From Bemisia tabaci (Eukaryota; Arthropoda; Insecta; Hemiptera; Aleyrodidae), in NCBI RefSeq assembly GCF_918797505.1, contig NC_092794.1, forward strand, positions 77,723,345 to 77,787,344: 64,000 nucleotides of DNA, given 5' to 3'. The translations under genes were made by a program, and so were the position numbers. This document shows, in pieces, positions 36,101 to 51,100 of the stretch; the stretch's first letter is position 1, and each line of letters begins with the position of its first letter. Under the pieces are notes generated by a model, which worked only from the letters and a program-made list of their open reading frames with translations, searched no databases and had not been told where the DNA came from.

Positions 36101-39100
36101 AAGACCATACCCAGGGTGACTAGAAAAACTTTGTCTGCCGCCTTCTAGCCTGTGCCATCACCCTCATCTAGGCCCTCAAAGTGGTCCAAAAAACACCATC
36201 TGGTGACAAACTCCTGACGCCTAGTGTGGTTGCAGATGTACTCCTGTGAGCAGCTTGTGTAATAAAGTTTGAATGATACATCATTCTCTTCGTTTTTTCG
36301 TGTAGAATCCGATTTTCGATGTTGTCGAGTCCAAAAATGATGCTGGTGCCCCCAATTCAAGATGGCGCCCAAAATGGCCGCCCCGGGGGTCAAAATTCCA
36401 AAATTTGAGAATATTGTCGAGTTTGGTATCCATTTATATGTAATTTTGGTCGTAGAATTCATATCTGGTGTCAAAAAATAATTTCAACCCCTTAGGGTCC
36501 GTCAAATCCAAGATGGCGGCCAAAATTTCAACTTTAATGATAATTACCCAAGATGCACCTTTCACTGTCGAATGACGTGTCTTCATTTATGTTAATTAGG
36601 TCAGAAAACCTACAAGGGAGGTCTACAATGCCACTGCACCCTATGGAGGGCCAGGGTTCACCCCCTCCTACCCCCAATATGGCCGCCGCGGAGGGCATAA
36701 ATAGTGACATTCTCTCAGAACGTCATAGTAGGTGTCCATTCCTATGTAATTTGAGGCGTAAATTCCAAATTTCAAGTCATAAATCGCAAATGTGAGACTT
36801 GCAATGGCTTATACCCTATATGGGGCCAGGGGAACCCCCTCAACCCCCTCTTCCTTCTAATATGGCTGCCATGGGGGGCATTAATAGTGAAATTCTCTCA
36901 GGACGTCATGTGAGGTGTCGATTCATAACATTGGGACCATATACGTTTTCAGATCCCAGAAATCGTCCAGAATTATGAAAACACATAACTTCCAAGGGAA
37001 ATTATGAACTTGATTTATCGACTTTTTTCACCCTGAAATATCCGCTATTCCAATATTCGCCCACATAGGAACAGTGAAATTCTCTCAAAGCGGCATAGTA
37101 GGTGTCGATTTGTTTTTAATCTGAGACGTGGATTTCGAATCACAAGTCAAATCATATAAATATCCCATAGTGACGAAAATACTTATATATGGCAACCGCT
37201 TTGGCCTACATTTTGGACTAAAAATGCTGCTTGGGTTCATTTTTGTCGAAAGAGCTGGAAATGAATTGGTGATTTTAATGGTAATTGACAAATTTCACGC
37301 GTATTCTTTTTCTATGTACGCAAAGGACTCAGATGGGCGTCTGTTTTTTTCATTTTTAAAAATTCCCACAAAAATATAATTTTTTTGCCGACGAAGTATG
37401 TATCTGCATTCAGAGTTCCTATGTTATTGTTTATGAACGCACTCAGTTTAATTGCAATTAAAACAACTGGATAATTGAGTGCTTTTTGTAGCGCAGGGTT
37501 TCGTCTCCTAGTAGAAGCGACACCTACAGTTTCCTGCGTTATCTGCAACAAAACGCACGCTCCTGCTAGAAGAAAATCGATTACAAAAAGAACCATCTAT
37601 TATCCAGTTATCTAATAATGAAAGAACCAGAAACCAATATGAATCCTCTGTGTACATTTGAAAAAGAACACCGGTGAAATATGTCAATCACCATTAAATT
37701 ATCCGATTCATTTCCAGCTTTTTCGACATAACTGAACCCAACCCAAGATGCATTCTTTATTCCAAGATGAAGGCCAGAGCGATTGCCATACTTAAGTGTT
37801 TTTGTCACTTTGAGATATTGACGATTTCTGACTTAAAATTCCGAATCTACACCTCTATTTACATTAGAATCGACACCTCACATGCCGCTTTGAGAGAATT
37901 TCACTGCAACTATGCCCCCCCTGGAGACCGTTTTGAAGAGGGTAGGGGGCTGCTCCTGGCCCCGCGTAGGGTGAAATGGCATTCCAGACCTCTAATTTGC
38001 GATTTTCAACTTGGAATTCGGAATATAAGCCTCTACTTACATAAGAATCGACACCTCACATGACGTCCTGAGAGAATTTCACTATTTATGCCCCCCATGG
38101 CAGCCATATTAGAAAGAAGAGGGGGTTGAGGGGGTTCCCCTGGCCCCATATAGGGTATAAGCCATTGCAAGTCTCACATTTGCGATTTATGACTTGAAAT
38201 TTGGAATTTACGCCTCAAATTACATAGGAATGGACACCTACTATGACGTTCTGAGAGAATGTCACTATTTATGCCCTCCGCGGCGGCCATATTGGGGGTA
38301 GGAGGGGGTGAACCCTGGCCCTCCATAGGGTGCAGTGGCATTGTAGACCTCCCTTGTAGGTTTTCTGACCTAATTAACATAAATGAAGACACGTCATTCG
38401 ACAGTGAAAGGTGCATCTTGGGTAATTATCATTAAAGTTGAAATTTTGGCCGCCATCTTGGATTTGACGGACCCTAAGGGGTTGAAATTATTTTTTGACA
38501 CCAGATATGAATTCTACGACCAAAATTACATATAAATGGATACCAAACTCGACAATATTCTCAAATTTTGGAATTTTGACCCCCGGGGCGGCCATTTTGG
38601 GCGCCATCTTGAATTGGGGGCACCAGCATCATTTTTGGACTCGACAACATCGAAAATCGGATTCTACACGAAAAAACGAAGAGAATGATGTATCATTCAA
38701 ACTTTATTACACAAGCTGCTCACAGGAGTACATCTGCAACCACACTAGGCGTCAGGAGTTTGTCACCAGATGGTGTTTTTTGGACCACTTTGAGGGCCTA
38801 GATGAGGGTGATGGCACAGGCTAGAAGGCGGCAGACAAAGTTTTTCTAGTCACCCTGGGTATGGTCTTTAATAATAGACTTGTCTGCCGAGCGTCAGGAG
38901 TTTGTCACCAGATGGTGTTTTTTGGACCACTTTGAGGGCCTAGATGAGGGTGATGGCACAGGCTAGAAGGCGGCAGACAAAGTTTTTCTAGTCACCCTGG
39001 GTATGATCTTTAATAATAGACTTGTCTGCCGAGCGTCAGGAGTTTGTCACCAGATGGTGTTTTTTGGACCACTTTGAGGGCCTAGATGAGGGTGATGGCA

Positions 39101-42100
39101 CAGGCTAGAAGGCGGCAGACAAAGTTTTTCTAGTCACCCTGGGTATGATCTTTAATAATAGACTTGTCTGCCGAGCGTCAGGAGTTTGTCACCAGATGGT
39201 GTTTTTTGGACCACTTTGAGGGCCTAGATGAGGGTGATGGCACAGGCTAGAGGGCGGCAGACAAACATTTTCCGTTTCAGTGCATGCAAGGCTATCGATT
39301 TAGGGGGTCAAAACATGTATCCCGAGTTTGTCACTCAAAGTCGTCTGGCTCTCTGACTAAAGGCTCTGTACATACAATTTTGATAGAATATGTAGACATG
39401 CTTTGAATTTCAGGTACACTTGCCCCTTGATTGTTGTCCGTTAAATAAAAATTCAACCGAATGTCAATTTCTCTTTAGTCGCTTGAACGTTCTAACGATG
39501 ACCCTACTTTTTTGGATAGAATAATTTTCGGTGACAATACTTGAGCGTACAGATACGATATGGAGACAAAACTCCAATCATCTTTGTGGGTTGAAAAATG
39601 TAGTGCAAGACCGAAAAAAGAGAGACAAGTTTGATCAAACATAAAAATCGCAGAACATCCACGAGGTTGACTTACTTCAAGCCACATACCAACAAAGCTA
39701 ATTAGGATTTTTCAAATTTGTGAACATAGCGTTCTCAAGTATATTTCCACCTATCAGGGAAGTTCGAGAAAACCTGATTCGGACGCATTTTGGGCTAGTT
39801 ATCACCAAAATCTGGTTTCTAATCTAACAGACCTCGTACGAGAAGCCAGGATAGTGCATTAGGAAGAGCTCATGGTTCAGAGCAACTCAGATGTTTCGAA
39901 TTTTTCTTTTACAAGCCTCAACAATACCTGACATTTCCAAACATTGGGTCTCACAAGGGTTTCTGCTTTCGGTATGCATGCTGGATTTCAGTTTTGAGGA
40001 TACCCGGCACTGTATGTACCTCCATTTTGGCAATTAATCGAATAATTCTTCATAAAAGTTTCAAATTCACCCCTGTCCTGGTGGAATTTGGGACAGAGGT
40101 GAGAATTCTGCTTGTTTTGATTTCAAAGTAGAAGAAAATCTTTATAATTGCCTTAACAACATGAAAACCTTGCAGGGATCAACATTATGTGTAATAAAAC
40201 AAATTGCTGAAGAAATGACTCGGTTTTTATGGAAATTGGAAGGCGGACATAGTTAAGCACGTTTTTTTTACAATAGTAGACTCTATTTTCTGCCAGCATA
40301 AACCACCACGTGTAATGCATCACAATCCCTTCATGTGAACAATTTTGAGTTCTTAATACACCGCTGTCACAACTTTGACCATTATAAACGCACATACTTA
40401 TCAAACAGGACTGCAGGTGGCAGAAACGCGAATCAGACACCTGGGAAAGAATGTAAGCTGAAAAGTGGGTGACATGCCACCGGAGTCGATTTTTGGTCAC
40501 CTAATGCCTTACTCACTCCACAAGTCTTGGTAAAAACTAAAGTAGGGGGTTTGAGTGAATGAAAATTGACTGCTCCCGATTTTTGAGTTCACATTTTATT
40601 CCTCTGCCATTGTTTACATTTTAAAAAATGGTGGGTGACTGGGACAGAGGTGAGATTTTCTGCCGTATTTTGCTTCCGCCGAAAAATGAAGAACTTCTCG
40701 TGGTGTCTAAGTGAATGTTTTAAGCTCACACAAACATCCTGCTTTAAAAAAAAACGATTGACTTAAAATCCTTTGTAAAATGATGGCTGAAAAGCTGCAG
40801 GGTCAGAAATACTAACGATAGTAGAGAATTACCCAGTGAATGAAAAATGAGCACTTGAAAACCTTTGAAGTTCATATTGGTGAAAAATGTTTGTGTACTC
40901 ACTTGCGGTCAATTAATTACGCAGAGTTTGCTGCCAGCCGAGGATGGAGCCCTAAGCACCGAAACGCATCCCACATTATTAATTTACCACAAGTGAGTAT
41001 ACAAAATTGTTTTTATTATATTTGACTTGTAAATATCCTGCCACAAAGTTTTATATTGGTATCTCAGTTAAACATTTTCAAACCTTGTAGAACGTACAAT
41101 TAAATCAGTGTCTTTGAAAACTTCAAAAAAATTCTAAACTCATTCCCTCAGGCAGAGAATCAAAGCATTAACTATCAGTAATATGTTCATCGGAAAAGGA
41201 GAGCAAACATTTAGAGACAAAGATCTTACATCCTTAATTTATTGCTGTTAAAATCTCACAAACATGAGGAATGAAAAACAGTAAGTAAAGGTTATGTCGG
41301 ATTCAATTATATGGAAATTCGGTGGCAATGCAATAAATTACTATGTAAAATAAGTTTCAGGTTTCAAGAGAATGCAATCTGTTGCAGAACAATCAAAATA
41401 TTGGAAACATCAATGCCTAGTTGACTGATTGCTCTGAGTAGTTAGTTCAGTCAGCAGGTTAAATTCTTGTCTTGAGTGTCATTGCGGCTGCTGAAAAGAG
41501 GGCAACCAAATCAGTACACTTTAATAGCATTTTATCATTTTCTAATTTAAAACTCTACAGAGATCCTCTTTTTCCTTTTTCGTATTTACAGAAAAACAAG
41601 ATGAAACAGAGAAAAACTCAGGAAACTCAATTTCAGCTCCTCTGCTTCCAAGTAAGAAAAGGATTCCACACATTGCATCTAAAGAAGAGAAAGAAGTTGA
41701 AAACTTGTCAGAAAAGCAGAGGTTGGTAGAACAGGGTGAATCAAGCTGTGAAAATGTGGGGTCCAGCTGTGCCGAAAATACATCAAAACATGGAGTAAAA
41801 ACTACCAAACTAAAAGCTTCTTGTGAAAAAAGTGGCCGTGATAGAAGGTGTAGTACTGCTAAACAGTCAGCCATGTCTCGGAGTCATTCAGTCGGCACAG
41901 TTCATAAGTCTGGTCTGGATGGGAAGGAAAAAGCTCTTACTCCAGAAACGAAAAGGCTGAAACCAGCTAGATTAAATTTAACTCCAGGGCAGCTCCCAAA
42001 TATTTTAGCTGCTAATGATCATCAAACTGCAACTGTTCATCCAATAGTCTCCCCTAAACATTCAAAGAAAAGGTCACAGACAGTAATCAAAGCCCACAGT

Positions 42101-45100
42101 AGTGGCAAGTCAAAATTTATTGCTCAGATAAGGAGAAGTAAGTCAATGAAGGCCATCAGAAGTGACGAGTGGAATGTATTGACTTCTTTGTCATCTGACA
42201 AGAAGCATACAGAACCCAATACCTGTGATATTATTTGTAGCAGGGAATGTATGGCATCTAGTAGTACAGCCAATGTCCTCAGAGAAAAAAGTCTGAGCTT
42301 AGAATCCATTGTTAACAAAGGAGATGAGGCACCAAGAACTATTGGTCAAGTCCATGAACAAACCAGTAGAATAGATTTACTCTTAGACGAACAAACAAGA
42401 AAATTCCTTCAAGATTGTAGACAGTATCTTTTCGGCGGAAAAAGCTCAAAAATTGGTGAGACAGCAGTAGTCTCTCGAGTGAAGGAGAGACGCAATAGTT
42501 TTTGTCAAGCTGTCATTAAAGGTCTCAATGAAAATACTAAATTGAGTGAATGTGAAACAGATATCCTGAATGTGCCAAAGAAGCCTTCTTTAGTCAGAAG
42601 TTACACTGCATTGGACATGAGAGCAAATGGGAGTAATTTAGTAAAATATTCGCCTATAATCTCTAAGGTATTTTCCCCCTCAAAAACAGGTTCTAGCCAC
42701 AAACATAGTCACCCTCATAGCTCATTGTCAAATGAACATTTTTCCTCTAACAGCGCCAGTAACTCAGCCTCACTGGAACCAGGTATTCCTGGAAATTCCC
42801 CTCTGTATCAAAACATGCCAGTTTTAACTTCAAATAAGACTCCTTCACATTCCAGTCCAGCCGTGAGTCCACAACAAAACGACGTGTATTCTAACATGAG
42901 CTGTAAATCAAACCTATTACTCAAATCAGGTGAGGGAAGTGTGCTGAAACATGAGAAGCAACTGTCTCAGTCAGCTGTCACAAGAAGAAATTCATCTGAA
43001 TCAATTTCTACAAATTTGCTGCAAGATACCAATTCGTTCTTTTCATTTCCACCATCAAAACTGAAAATATCCCAAGAAGAGATCTCAGAGTCTCAAGATG
43101 CTTTAAAGAAGTCGCCCAAGAAAGGGAAAACCATGCGCCAAGCATTTGTCAGCAACACGTTTCCTCTTCAAGCATCAAAATCAACTTCGTCTGGCTATTC
43201 AAGCAGCTCATCAATGGAGAGGACTGTTAGGCAACCGCGAATAAATCCTGATTTTAGAAAAAGTGATCCAGTCATTCAAAACTATTTAGATTCCGGCTCA
43301 AACAAAAGACTGTCACAAGGCAATATACCAATGAAAGAAACCGACTGTACTGCCAAACCGTATCTCATTCCATCAATCGGACCCAGGTTGAGAACATCCC
43401 CAAAGATGCTGCCTAATCCCACCATATTGAAAAACAGACCTCTGTTTCCGCCCTCTTACCAAACTGCTTGTGCCAGTAGTGTTGTTAGTAACACAAATCT
43501 TTCAGAACTGCAAAGCTGTGATGCTCTCAGAAACCGTCCAAACCCAATCAAAGCCAGTATCTGTAGTGTCCTTACAAGCCCTCATCATCTTGGTAGCAGC
43601 ACGCCTCCAAACAGTTGTGAAATTCTAAGTCCTGTTAGGCAACCCAGTGTATCAAATGCCCGTGCCCTACCTCCTGATCATAGATACAGCAATGTATTCA
43701 CCTCTTCCCAATCAATGAATCATTCACCTCAAAATATACCCATCGTTGAGCCTCAGAAGCCATATTTAGCACCAAGTACAAAACAGTCTGGATGCGGATA
43801 CAATCCAATATCAGGACCAGCTGATAAGACTGCCAAATCAAGCAGGAGTAAGCCTCAACATTTGATCGCAAACCTAAAGAAGTTTCCCGATCCAACAGGT
43901 GAGTAAAAATTTAGCTTCTTATCTGCAAGGTCCTACTTTCTTTGGTTCAGTGTACACAAAAGGTTCTGTCAACTCACTAAACTATTTTGAGGTAAAATTG
44001 CATTAAAATCCCATTGATCTCGCCATGTTAGCGCCCCCCTCTGCTTTTTGAGAACAGACGGGGAGCTGGAAAGTAGAGTGATGATGTTAAATTAGGGGGG
44101 CAGGAGAGCTTCCATGTACCAAATATTAGAGTATCCTTAGAGAGAGAATATGAACAGACATGAATCTCTGAAAATCCATCAGATGCCCTTGCCAATCCCT
44201 CCTCAATGAAAGTTAGGGCCCCAACGAGCAGCTAACCTATGATTTCAACTTACTCGTTGTTATTACTCGTAAATTCACAATTTACCTCATACGAAATAAA
44301 TCTCCTGGTTCTAAGTTAGGTATATGCCGGTTTCCTTGATAGCATATTTTGCAATTTTGTAAAAAAAGTAGTATAGTTGCAAATATTTAGTGTATTGAAG
44401 AAAATGTTTTTGACAGTCATTTTTTTAGCTTTCCCTTATGTCTTTTTCTACATTTTTATGAACCCCCTATAACTTCACTGCGAAGGGGGGGAGGGGCTTT
44501 ATCTGTATTACAAAGGGTGTCCCAAAAGTAAGTAGACTGATGCTGCCATTTCAAACTAAGCTACCTAGCAACTTGATCTTGGTCTCATTTGAAAGATCTA
44601 ATCCTCTTCTATTGATGGAGACCAAGATCAACTTATTTGAATAAAAATTCAACAAGTTATGACACTGTATGTAAGGGGTGTATGCGCGCCGCCTACGGGT
44701 TTTTAACAAAAATTTATTCTTACCGAAATTAGTCTTCACTTCCGCTATCGTCAGACTCCACCAGATTATCAGATTGCTTCTCAAAGTATTTTCCATTGTT
44801 GTTTATACACTTGTGTATCCTTTCCTCCCATTTCACGAGCATAGTCTGCTCAAATTCTTCCTGGGGAAATTTTTTGAAGGTTTTTTGGACAGCCGTCTTG
44901 ATTTCTTCCTTGGTCCTGAATCTTTAACGGCGATGCTCCTTCTTAAGAGTAGGTAACAACCAGAAATTGCATGGAGCAAGATCTGGGCTGTATAGCGAAT
45001 GTCTTAGAAGTCTAATAGGTACCTTTGCTTTCCAAAAATTCACGGGTAAAATTCAAAAAATCATCAAAGCAAACCGCTCGCGCGCAGTGCAAAACTGTTG

Positions 45101-48100
45101 CATGCCGGCGAAAACACTCGATATGCGTTACGAATAACGTCCGTCTTATCTCGTTACCATGACGACGGTTCAAGTCTAAACACGACCATACCCTGTTGCT
45201 ATGTTGCTTCTGGTATTAGCAAGCAGTTTACAGTGAAGGAAATGCATTCGCTATGTGGAAGAGACAAAAGGAAACAGAAAATAAACACTTTTTATGAAAA
45301 ACTTGTAGGCGGCGCATGTACACCCCTTACATACAGTGTCATAACTTGTTGAATTTTTATTCAAATGAGTTGATCTTGGTCTCAATTAATAGAGTAGGAT
45401 TAGATCTTTCAAATGAGACCAAGATCAAGTTGCTAGGTAGCTTAGTTTTGAAATGGCAGCATCAGTCTACTTACTTTTGGGACACCCTTTGTATTGTGAC
45501 CGTTTGCTTCCTTTTGATTTTTTGAGTTTCACATTTTTTTTTACAAATGTTCTGACTTATTCCTGCTTTCTTAATAGCAGAAATGATAACGTTTCAAGTG
45601 AAGGATTTGTTTCTTTTTCTTATTTGGTAGAGTACCTTTAAAGGGAGAGTATGGGCAGATTGTTTCATAAAGGCATTTGGGCTCTTAAGGGCAGCCAACT
45701 TTCGAACACTTAAGATCCAAAACAGACATTCAGACATTTCACATCCAGATCAGAAACTTTGAAAATGACTATCAGCATTTACCTTCTAAGTTTTCAGGCA
45801 ACAGATGACAATATATCTTTCTTGATATCATTCAAACGTGTTCAAATACTGTGATAAATACTGGAATGCGTCCCGTGTTAGAGAGGAGGAATCATCCTTG
45901 TAGGGTCGGTGAATGTCAATACTTCCACATTAAAATTTGAAGAAAGGTCTTAACCATGATAATTAGAAGCACCAGTCTTTTAGTACCTGCTTTTTAATTT
46001 GAAAGGAAGTAAGAAACAAGCCACCCTATCGTTTGTTTCCACGTGATTGGTTTATTTTGCAGGGGTTCGAATGAGGCATGGCTCAAGAGATGACTTGGCT
46101 CTGTGTGGTGCAGCTTCCAGTTCCTTCAACAACAGAGTTAAACGAAATGCAAGTGTTGTAATATCTCGGGGTAGCTTGGTTGAAACCAGCCTCCACCCCC
46201 AATCCTCTACAAACTGGAACGCATTTAAAGGTAGGTGCTCAACTTTGCTTAATGTCAGAAGAATTGAGAAATTTTTCCATTGAAACAGGTATTGATTACA
46301 AAATCTGTCGCGATTTTTTACGTAATCGATGCAATATGATGCATGCTAGTGTGGCCATGCCAGAAACTGGGATAAATCACCTTAATTTCAATTTTTCCAC
46401 TTCACTTCATCTAACTTTATCAAAATTTGTAAAAATGTTGCATCAGAGTGGTTCAGACCAGCTGTTGTTTTTAAATAAGTCCAAAATATAAGTAGGAGCA
46501 CTCAAGGAACCGTTAATTTTAGATTTTAGGTATACATGCAGATATACATACTTTGAGGTGTAATTCTGTGAAAAGAAAAGTTTAGTTTTTGCCCTGCCTT
46601 TGAGTGACATCATTTAGTGCTAAAATGTATTTTAAGCCAAAATTTGACAACATGACTCTTCTTGATAGTCTCAGAAAGAAGCAAAGGTCATGGGGCATTT
46701 TCTCCTTTAATTCAAGTATCTTGACAAGTCAATTCTGAAATTTTGACAAATATCAATGCATTTCTTGCAGAAATATGAATTTTTTTGGTAGGTGACTAGG
46801 TAAATTGGAGACCAAAACAGCAAAAATTGAAATATTTTCCATCTTTGAAAGATTTAAGACCAAAAAATTTGCATAGGCTCATAACTTTAAAGTACTTTTC
46901 ACCAAAAACAATTTCAAGGAAATCCGAGCCGGTGGTTTACATCACTGGACCACTTGGAAAATAATGAGCCTTTCAGTAGAGTGTCACAATGTGCCACGTC
47001 CAAAGACGAAGTGAAAGAAAAGAAGTTGAAGATGGTGAAGTGAAGTAACATCGAAAAAAATTTAAAAGAGATCCATCTCTAGGACAGGACCCAAGGCAGC
47101 TAGGCAAACCAACACACAGACCTAGAACTCCCTTATTGAGGAGGAGAAAAATGAAGAAGAACTGAGGTAAAGTGTACTGAAAGAAAAGGTGAGAACTGTT
47201 CTGGCATAACTCGAGGAATGGAACATCTCGAAGAAAGTACCGCACCATCGAAAGCCATCCTGGCCCAAGTAATGAGAGGATATTGCGGGGAAAACTTCCT
47301 GGAAACTAGCCAGAAAAGATATGCCAGCAAAGCAATAGAAGGCCAAAAAACTCCAAATATTTTTTCCTTTAAGTATCAAATTTTGAATGAATTTACTTGA
47401 TTGTCATATACTGCATGAATTTGTATCCCATTCTCTATTATGCCGCACATTGGTTCCAGGGCCCGATCTAGGTCATCTAGGTGGCATTAATTAGAATATC
47501 ACTGATGATGACATGTTATATATGTTACTAGGGGTTCTTTGGGTCGCCAATTACGAATTTGAAGTCAATTTGACTGTATCATTTAGCATAGGGTGGTAAA
47601 TTTGCATTTAGCTTGAAAATTCATACTTTATACTACATTAATAATATTTTAACATGGCTTAATTCCTGGACTGATATATTTTTCAACCTTTTTTGATTTA
47701 TCATCAAAAACTATCGATGAATTTACGAGAATTTGTCCTCTAATTACAAATTTTTTTATGGGGGGGGGGGGGCAATGTTGTATAATTTTGTGAACCAGGA
47801 ATTGGTATTATCTGGTAAAATATACCTCCTAAATGTTGTGGTTTCCCTGAGGAAAATAAATTCCAGTACCAAAGAAAACTGCTTATCCCACTATTCGAGT
47901 TGTTCATACAGTGTTGACAAATCAGCGTAAGAAGAACTTTATTTGAACCTCAATGCTCGCTGATTTCTTGATTCGCCGCGCTTTAAAACCAACAGAAATT
48001 TTGAAGCTTTGTAATTTAATGGTACAATTATGCTATCAGAATTATTATGTTATCAGAATAACTATGAATTAAGATTCGATCTTCGTCTACAATTCAAAAA

Positions 48101-51100
48101 ATACATTTAAATTCATTATACGCGGCAATTTAAACATACGTAACATAAATATTTTACTTGAACAAGAAGTATATTCACTCAATGAAGGAAAGCAGAAACC
48201 AAAATTAATAACAAAGTATTTTGAAAGAAAAATGATTACTGTCTGTAAGAGCAGGAAAATATTCATCGGTATAATATTTTATTGCGCATCAAAAAGAGTG
48301 AGGTGTCACACTTGCTTTTTTTTCTTTTTTAAACAAAGTTGTGAGCTTGCGATGATTTCAGAGCCTTAAAAACCTGAGAGAATAAAAACACGAAGAAATC
48401 ATGAACCAAGAAAGAAATAAGCATTTGTTGTTAAGTTAGAGGACATTTACTCATACAATCACGGAATAATGCGCGAGGAGTGCAGTAAGCTCCTTTTCTG
48501 TGGAACAGTGCTATGTCTATGGGCCTCTCTAAAGGTACAGACAATGTGAAAAACAATTATCTAAACGATTGAGAGGATTTAAGAACCCACGTGTTCTGTA
48601 TTTTGAGCCATAATGGACCACTAGACAAGGTACGAATTTCAGCATTCTGATACATGTTTCGTTACTAAAATTTCACGTAGAACACGATGCGCACATAGAA
48701 AATTACCGAAATTAACTCCTTACGAAGATATTTGATGATTCTTGATGCGTGAATTCAAACCACCCGCTCATTAAAACTCAATTTTCTACGTGATTCACAT
48801 CGCGCTCTAAACGTTATCATGACAGTCTCTGCGATGTAAACATCTGGCAACCTCAGTCTTGACGCTTTGGCTCAGCTGTAGCAAATTGCTTATAGTTTGA
48901 ACAACACATGGTGGAAAATGAACATTGCTCGATTGAGAGGCTTGCAGAAACCGTTGTAGTGCGCGATTTGACTCGCGTAGAGCTTTGAGTTTCTTGTGAG
49001 CGGGCAGTTCAAATTCGTTGTAACCAATGTGAAATAAAAACGTTAATATCTTCGTTAGGAGTTGGTTTCAGTAATTTCCGTTGTAAGAATCGTGTTCTAC
49101 GTGAAATTCTGGTTAAGAAACATGTATCAGATTGCTTAAATTCGTACCTTGTCTAGTGGTCCATTGTAAAATTTCCAGTCAAAAAACGGGAACTGTCTTT
49201 AGTCTATGGGCTTCTCTACAGGTATAGACAAGGTGAAAAATAATCATCCCAATGATTGTGAGGATTTGAGAACTCACGTGATGTGCAAAAAATGCAGTCC
49301 TCAAAGATCTGGAGTCTGCAGTAGTGCAGTAAGCCTCCTCAGTGTGTCAATTTTCTTCATTTCTCGAAGGCCGGTTTTGGAAATTCAAAGTGTGCTAACC
49401 TCCAGGGACGCAAGTATGCGCAGGGTTTTTTTGCTCCGAAATCAAGTGTAGGGTCAGCACTAACTACTACAGTCGGTCTGCACGTGTGCGAACTTACGCA
49501 GGGCCTTTATTTTGAGTCATAATTGTAAAATTTCCAGTCAAAAAACCGGAGCTGTGGTAAGTCTATGGGCTTCTCTAGAGGTATAGACAAAGTAAAAAAT
49601 AATCATCCTAACGATTATGAAGACTTGAGAACCCACATGACCTGTAAAAAATGCAGTATTCATATTCCCAAGGATCTGAGGTCTGCAGTAAGCTCCTTAG
49701 TGTGTCAATTCTTTATTTTTTGAAAGCCGGTTTTGGAAATTCGAAGTGCCCTAACCCCCAGGGACGCAAGTATGCGCAGAATTTTATTGCACTAAAATCA
49801 AGTTTAGGGTTAGTACTAACTACTACAGTAGGTCTGTATGCGTGCGAACCGGCGCAAGACATTCATCTAGAGCCATTTTTGTAAAAATTTGCTTGGAATT
49901 AGTAGAAAATAACGCTTTGTCTAACGGCTTGTCTAGATGTATAGACACGTTTTTGAAAGATAGTAAGAACGTATAAACCTTTAGCATTCCTTACATTTTT
50001 GATACACCATAACAGAACACTTCACATTTGCATCTATTTCTGTGTGATGAACTTCAAATCATAGGACCTGACAGTAAACACTGAAAACTGGTGCGAGTCC
50101 GCCCGAAAGTACCTCGCGGCCTCACCTTTAGGTGCTCATCATTTCCTTATTAGTGATCCAATCTTCATGATATTTGGCCAAGTTACTCTCGAGAGTATGC
50201 ACTATCAATCTGTGGTGTCAAATTTTAATTTTTCCAAAATTCATTTTTTCGAATTAATGCCACCTAGAGCGGGTCTGGGAACCAATGTGCGCCGCCGCGA
50301 CTCTTTTAGTACTTCGACCCCAGAACGGGTGAATTTGGGATTTTCCGTTCACAAGTGATTACCAAAACAGACGAGTTCTTGAAGCTCCGCTTGATAATTC
50401 GGCGACGTACTTCTCAATTCCCCTAAAAACAAAAATTAAATTTTTGGACAAAATTTCAGCACAATCCATAACAAACTCAATAGATACCTATTGGAAATAA
50501 TAAAAAAAAATGCATAAAAATGAAATGAGATATCCCATACATATGACGACAGGACCATTTGGTTTCATCATTTAAAAGTAAGTGATATCAAAATGACCCA
50601 ATTTCCCTCTTGATGCCTGTGCAATATGCTGAACAAGTGAACACCCCCAAATTTTTCACGCAAAAAAATTAAATACTCATCTACAAGGTATGACGGCCTG
50701 GAACACCTTTTGATCCATCGCTTTAAATGAGTAATATCAAAACGGTCAAACTTCCCTGAAATATGCCCACCAATTGGAGTAAACTTCTTCGAAACCTCCC
50801 GACTCATCGCTTATAAGAGACACGGATCATTACTTGACCCTTAGTATACCTCCTCGTTTAGTTATCAAAGAGATCCCTCTGAAAACTGTGATGAATTATT
50901 TTCTTTTAAGGACACAAAAAACCGTCATAAAATCGGAAAAAAATTCGAAAAAAAAATAAGAATGGGCCGGGCAGCACGTACAAAAAAAACTTGATTCATC
51001 GGTATGTCCCAACATTCTGGCAAGTGTGACGCAGACCTGGCCTCTCCAGAATTTATAAAGTCAACGTTCATAAACATTCATAACAGAGGAGGCAGTCAAA

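Larger units (their letters stand above)
32189..41591 (+). other. Intron 6 of PTP-PEST-like gene (9.4 kb)
   Basis: Donor GTAGGT, acceptor CGTATTTACAG. Contains foldbacks at 33848-35486 and 35752-39359 and two copies of an AGTGGGAC-ended repeat (32466-32672 and 40636-40840). No gene is seen in 32680-33840, 39360-40630 or 40850-41590. Confidence 0.8.

Noticed and set aside
35846..36220. CRISPR-like array
   Set aside because: Repeats are 142 bp with no unique spacers and lie in arms of a eukaryotic foldback.
41705..43906. 733-codon ORF as a stand-alone gene
   Set aside because: It opens with TTG inside an already open frame that continues back to a good acceptor at 41591, and it ends just past a good donor at 43899. 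It is an internal exon of the phosphatase.
46973..47400. Possible gene or retrotransposon fragment on either strand
   Set aside because: Open frames are short and purine-rich or hydrophobic by complement; no RT, endonuclease or host motif could be recognised.
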